Source: JAOAHC01 sp964593045
GTDB taxonomy: Bacteria > Bacillota > Clostridia > TANB77 > CAG-465
Assembly: GCA_964593045.1 (NCBI GenBank)
Contig: CAZQJQ010000013.1
Location: 1 to 30,268, forward strand
DNA length: 30,268 nt
Direction: 5' to 3'
The number at the start of each line of letters is the position of its first letter. Position 1 is the first letter of the stretch. The position numbers and the translations under genes are program-made. The notes beneath the pieces were generated by a model. The model saw nothing but the letters and a program-made list of their open reading frames with translations. It was not told the origin of the DNA and searched no databases. This document shows, one piece after another, positions 28,605 through 30,268 of this stretch.

Positions 28605-30268
28605 GTGAAAGAAATAGATATAAATATTGAAGAAAGTGATGGATATGTTATTGAAAATATAAGTACAGATTTAATGAGTTTAAAAGAAAATACTAAAATT
28701 GAAGAATATATATCAAAATTAAATATGTATAGCAATAATGCAAAGTTATTAACTGAAACATATACTAAAATATTAGAAGAAGAAAATGTAGTTTTTATTT
28801 TAACAAGGATTAGTCAAAATCAGATATTCTATAATCATTTTCCTGAATTCTATATAAAGAATATATATGGCGAGAATGTAATTAACTGTCAACAAAATAC
28901 AAGGTTTCATAAATATGGAGTGTTCAAACACACGCTATATTCAGTCGAAGCTATAGGAAATTCTGAATTTCCTATTAGCGATAATGATAGAAAAATATTA
29001 AAATGGACAATGTTATTACATGATATAGGTAAACCATATGTAAAATCAATTGAAGCTGACGGAAGTGAAAGTTTTTCTGGACACGATGATAAATCATATG
29101 AAATTGCAAAAGTTATACTTGACAGATTTGACTTTGATGATGAAGACAAAAATATTATTTTAACACTAATTAAGTATCACGATAAGTTTGTAAATGAAGG
29201 TGAAATTACAAATGATAACATGAATTTTTTAGCTGAAGAATTAAAAAACAGTAAAAAATTATTTTATCAGTTATTAGATGTAAAGGATGCAGATGCAAAA
29301 TCAAAAACATTAGAAGTAATAGAAAATTATAAAAAAGTAAAAATAAAATATATAGAATTTGCAAGAAATCATTTTGACCCCGTTGCAGTAACAGGAGTTG
29401 ATGGTGAAGATACAATAATTAGAAACGATGAATTAAGCACGAGTAATCTAGTTGGAGTAAATAATCAAAAAGCAAATATTTCAGAAGATTTTCCAAAAGA
29501 AGAAATAGCAGCTACATATTATGATAAGGTAATAGATGGAGTAATTAGGAAAAAAAATATAATAAGTATATATCAACCAATTATAGATGCAGATAAAGTC
29601 TGTGTACATGGTTATGAAACTTATTCAAAAATTCAAGATGATAAATACATAGATATTAATAAATTACTAGAACGTGCTAAAGAAACTGATGCATATGAAA
29701 AAGTAGAACAAGCTTTATTTATACACTCAGTTTCAGAATTTGAAAGTGTAAACAACAAAGAAGCAAAAACTATATTTATAAACATGGACCTTACTAGTTA
29801 TGAAGACTATGTAAATAAGCCAAGAATGTATGATATGATGGAAAAAATTGATATGGTTATAGAACTTAGCAATTATGAAAAATATGATTATATTGCTTTA
29901 AGACAAAATATAGAAGAAATAAAAAGTAAAGGAGCAAAAATATTACTAGATCAATTCGGAACACATAATATGACTATTGATGATTTAAAAGTAATACCAT
30001 TTGACTATATAAAACCAGATATAACATTAATACAAAATATAGAAGAAGATGAAAGTAAACAAAAATATATTTCTGACCTATTAATGTTCTGCGTATCAAG
30101 GCAAGCGGGTTTAATACTAATGGGAGTTGAAAATAAATCTCAATTTGACATATTAAGAAAATTAGGTGTAAGATATTTTCAAGGATACTATTTTGCACGT
30201 CCTGATAGAGGAATAAATATATATAACGAAGAAATTGAATTAAAAATAAATGGAAAAGAAAATGAGAG
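28605..30268 (+). CDS. HD domain plus degenerate EAL domain protein (3' partial)
   Basis: The frame is open to the window edge (554 codons seen). GTG 28605 lies eight bases after AGGAGG; ATG 28599 is too close to it. Residues about 100-235 form an HD phosphohydrolase domain: H109, H139-D140 (LLHDIGKPYVKS), H160 (FSGHDDKS), H192-D193 and KDADAKS, closer to the HD part of CCA-adding enzymes than to HD-GYP. Residues about 318-535 form an EAL-like domain: YQPIIDA, E338 (YETY for EAL), N393, E420, D449 followed by Q instead of D, K470, GVE, FQGYYFARP. The lost second Asp and the M in place of the AEG glutamate suggest no c-di-GMP hydrolysis. Divergent from rplM; a -10 TATAAT lies at 28548-28553. 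Confidence 0.85.
   Translation, partial: MKEIDINIEESDGYVIENISTDLMSLKENTKIEEYISKLNMYSNNAKLLTETYTKILEEENVVFILTRISQNQIFYNHFPEFYIKNIYGENVINCQQNTRFHKYGVFKHTLYSVEAIGNSEFPISDNDRKILKWTMLLHDIGKPYVKSIEADGSESFSGHDDKSYEIAKVILDRFDFDDEDKNIILTLIKYHDKFVNEGEITNDNMNFLAEELKNSKKLFYQLLDVKDADAKSKTLEVIENYKKVKIKYIEFARNHFDPVAVTGVDGEDTIIRNDELSTSNLVGVNNQKANISEDFPKEEIAATYYDKVIDGVIRKKNIISIYQPIIDADKVCVHGYETYSKIQDDKYIDINKLLERAKETDAYEKVEQALFIHSVSEFESVNNKEAKTIFINMDLTSYEDYVNKPRMYDMMEKIDMVIELSNYEKYDYIALRQNIEEIKSKGAKILLDQFGTHNMTIDDLKVIPFDYIKPDITLIQNIEEDESKQKYISDLLMFCVSRQAGLILMGVENKSQFDILRKLGVRYFQGYYFARPDRGINIYNEEIELKINGKENE

Overview
The window looks like a chromosome segment from a spore-forming, very AT-rich member of the Clostridia (Bacillota). 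Evidence: strong AGGAGG-type ribosome binding sites, consensus TTGACA/TATAAT promoters, Clostridia-like ribosomal proteins (zinc-type S4 and L36, long L17), and sporulation genes throughout (spoIIM, alpha/beta SASP, spoIIAA-spoIIAB, a SPOCS-LysM protein, yunB). Two runs of exactly 100 N show that it is a draft or metagenomic assembly. No species can be named from the sequence alone.

Layout. 1-1680: a 5'-truncated M15 peptidase/peptidoglycan-binding gene, a minus-strand RNA gene that I read as 6S RNA (about 691-854), and a hypothetical protein. 1739-7822: tsaC/sua5, adk-map, then infA-rpmJ-rpsM-rpsK-rpsD-rpoA-rplQ, the end of the classical spc/alpha ribosomal cluster, driven by a perfect consensus promoter that overlaps the map stop codon. 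7871-11497: tmcAL (minus), rnhA, spoIIM, xerD and a DUF1653 gene. 11564-14462: an accessory stretch with a frameshifted P-loop kinase, a SWIM-finger protein, a membrane-anchored protein with no normal start codon, a dead SASP copy, a fragment of an AAA/DUF4143 ATPase, and an intact SASP gene. 14714-18524: a surface module, namely a secreted two-repeat protein ending in NPYTGI next to a class B sortase, then a multi-pass membrane protein with long VNATE and TTK repeats interrupted by the two gaps and preceded by a translationally coupled 20-codon leader ORF. 18681-21436: spoIIAA-spoIIAB with no sigF behind them, two pseudouridine synthases (RluD and RluB types), rpsU. 21701-25864: CtpA-type protease, Veg, SPOCS-LysM protein, YunB. 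25892-27533: an intact AAA/DUF4143 ATPase flanked by a decayed copy of its own 3' end. 27548-28392: rplM-rpsI (minus). 28605 to the window end: an HD plus degenerate EAL protein that runs off the edge.

How the parts fit. The core genes serve translation (initiation factor, ribosomal proteins, tRNA and rRNA modification, Met removal), transcription (rpoA, 6S RNA) and sporulation (engulfment, sigma-F control, coat-type proteins, spore DNA protection). Between them sit lineage-specific surface and mobile genes in several stages of decay, including three relics or copies of one ATPase family. The most interesting points are the spoIIAA-spoIIAB pair without sigF, the tail-less NPYTG protein beside a class B sortase, the repeat-bearing membrane protein with its leader ORF, the unlisted 6S RNA, and the HD-EAL protein with lost EAL catalytic residues.
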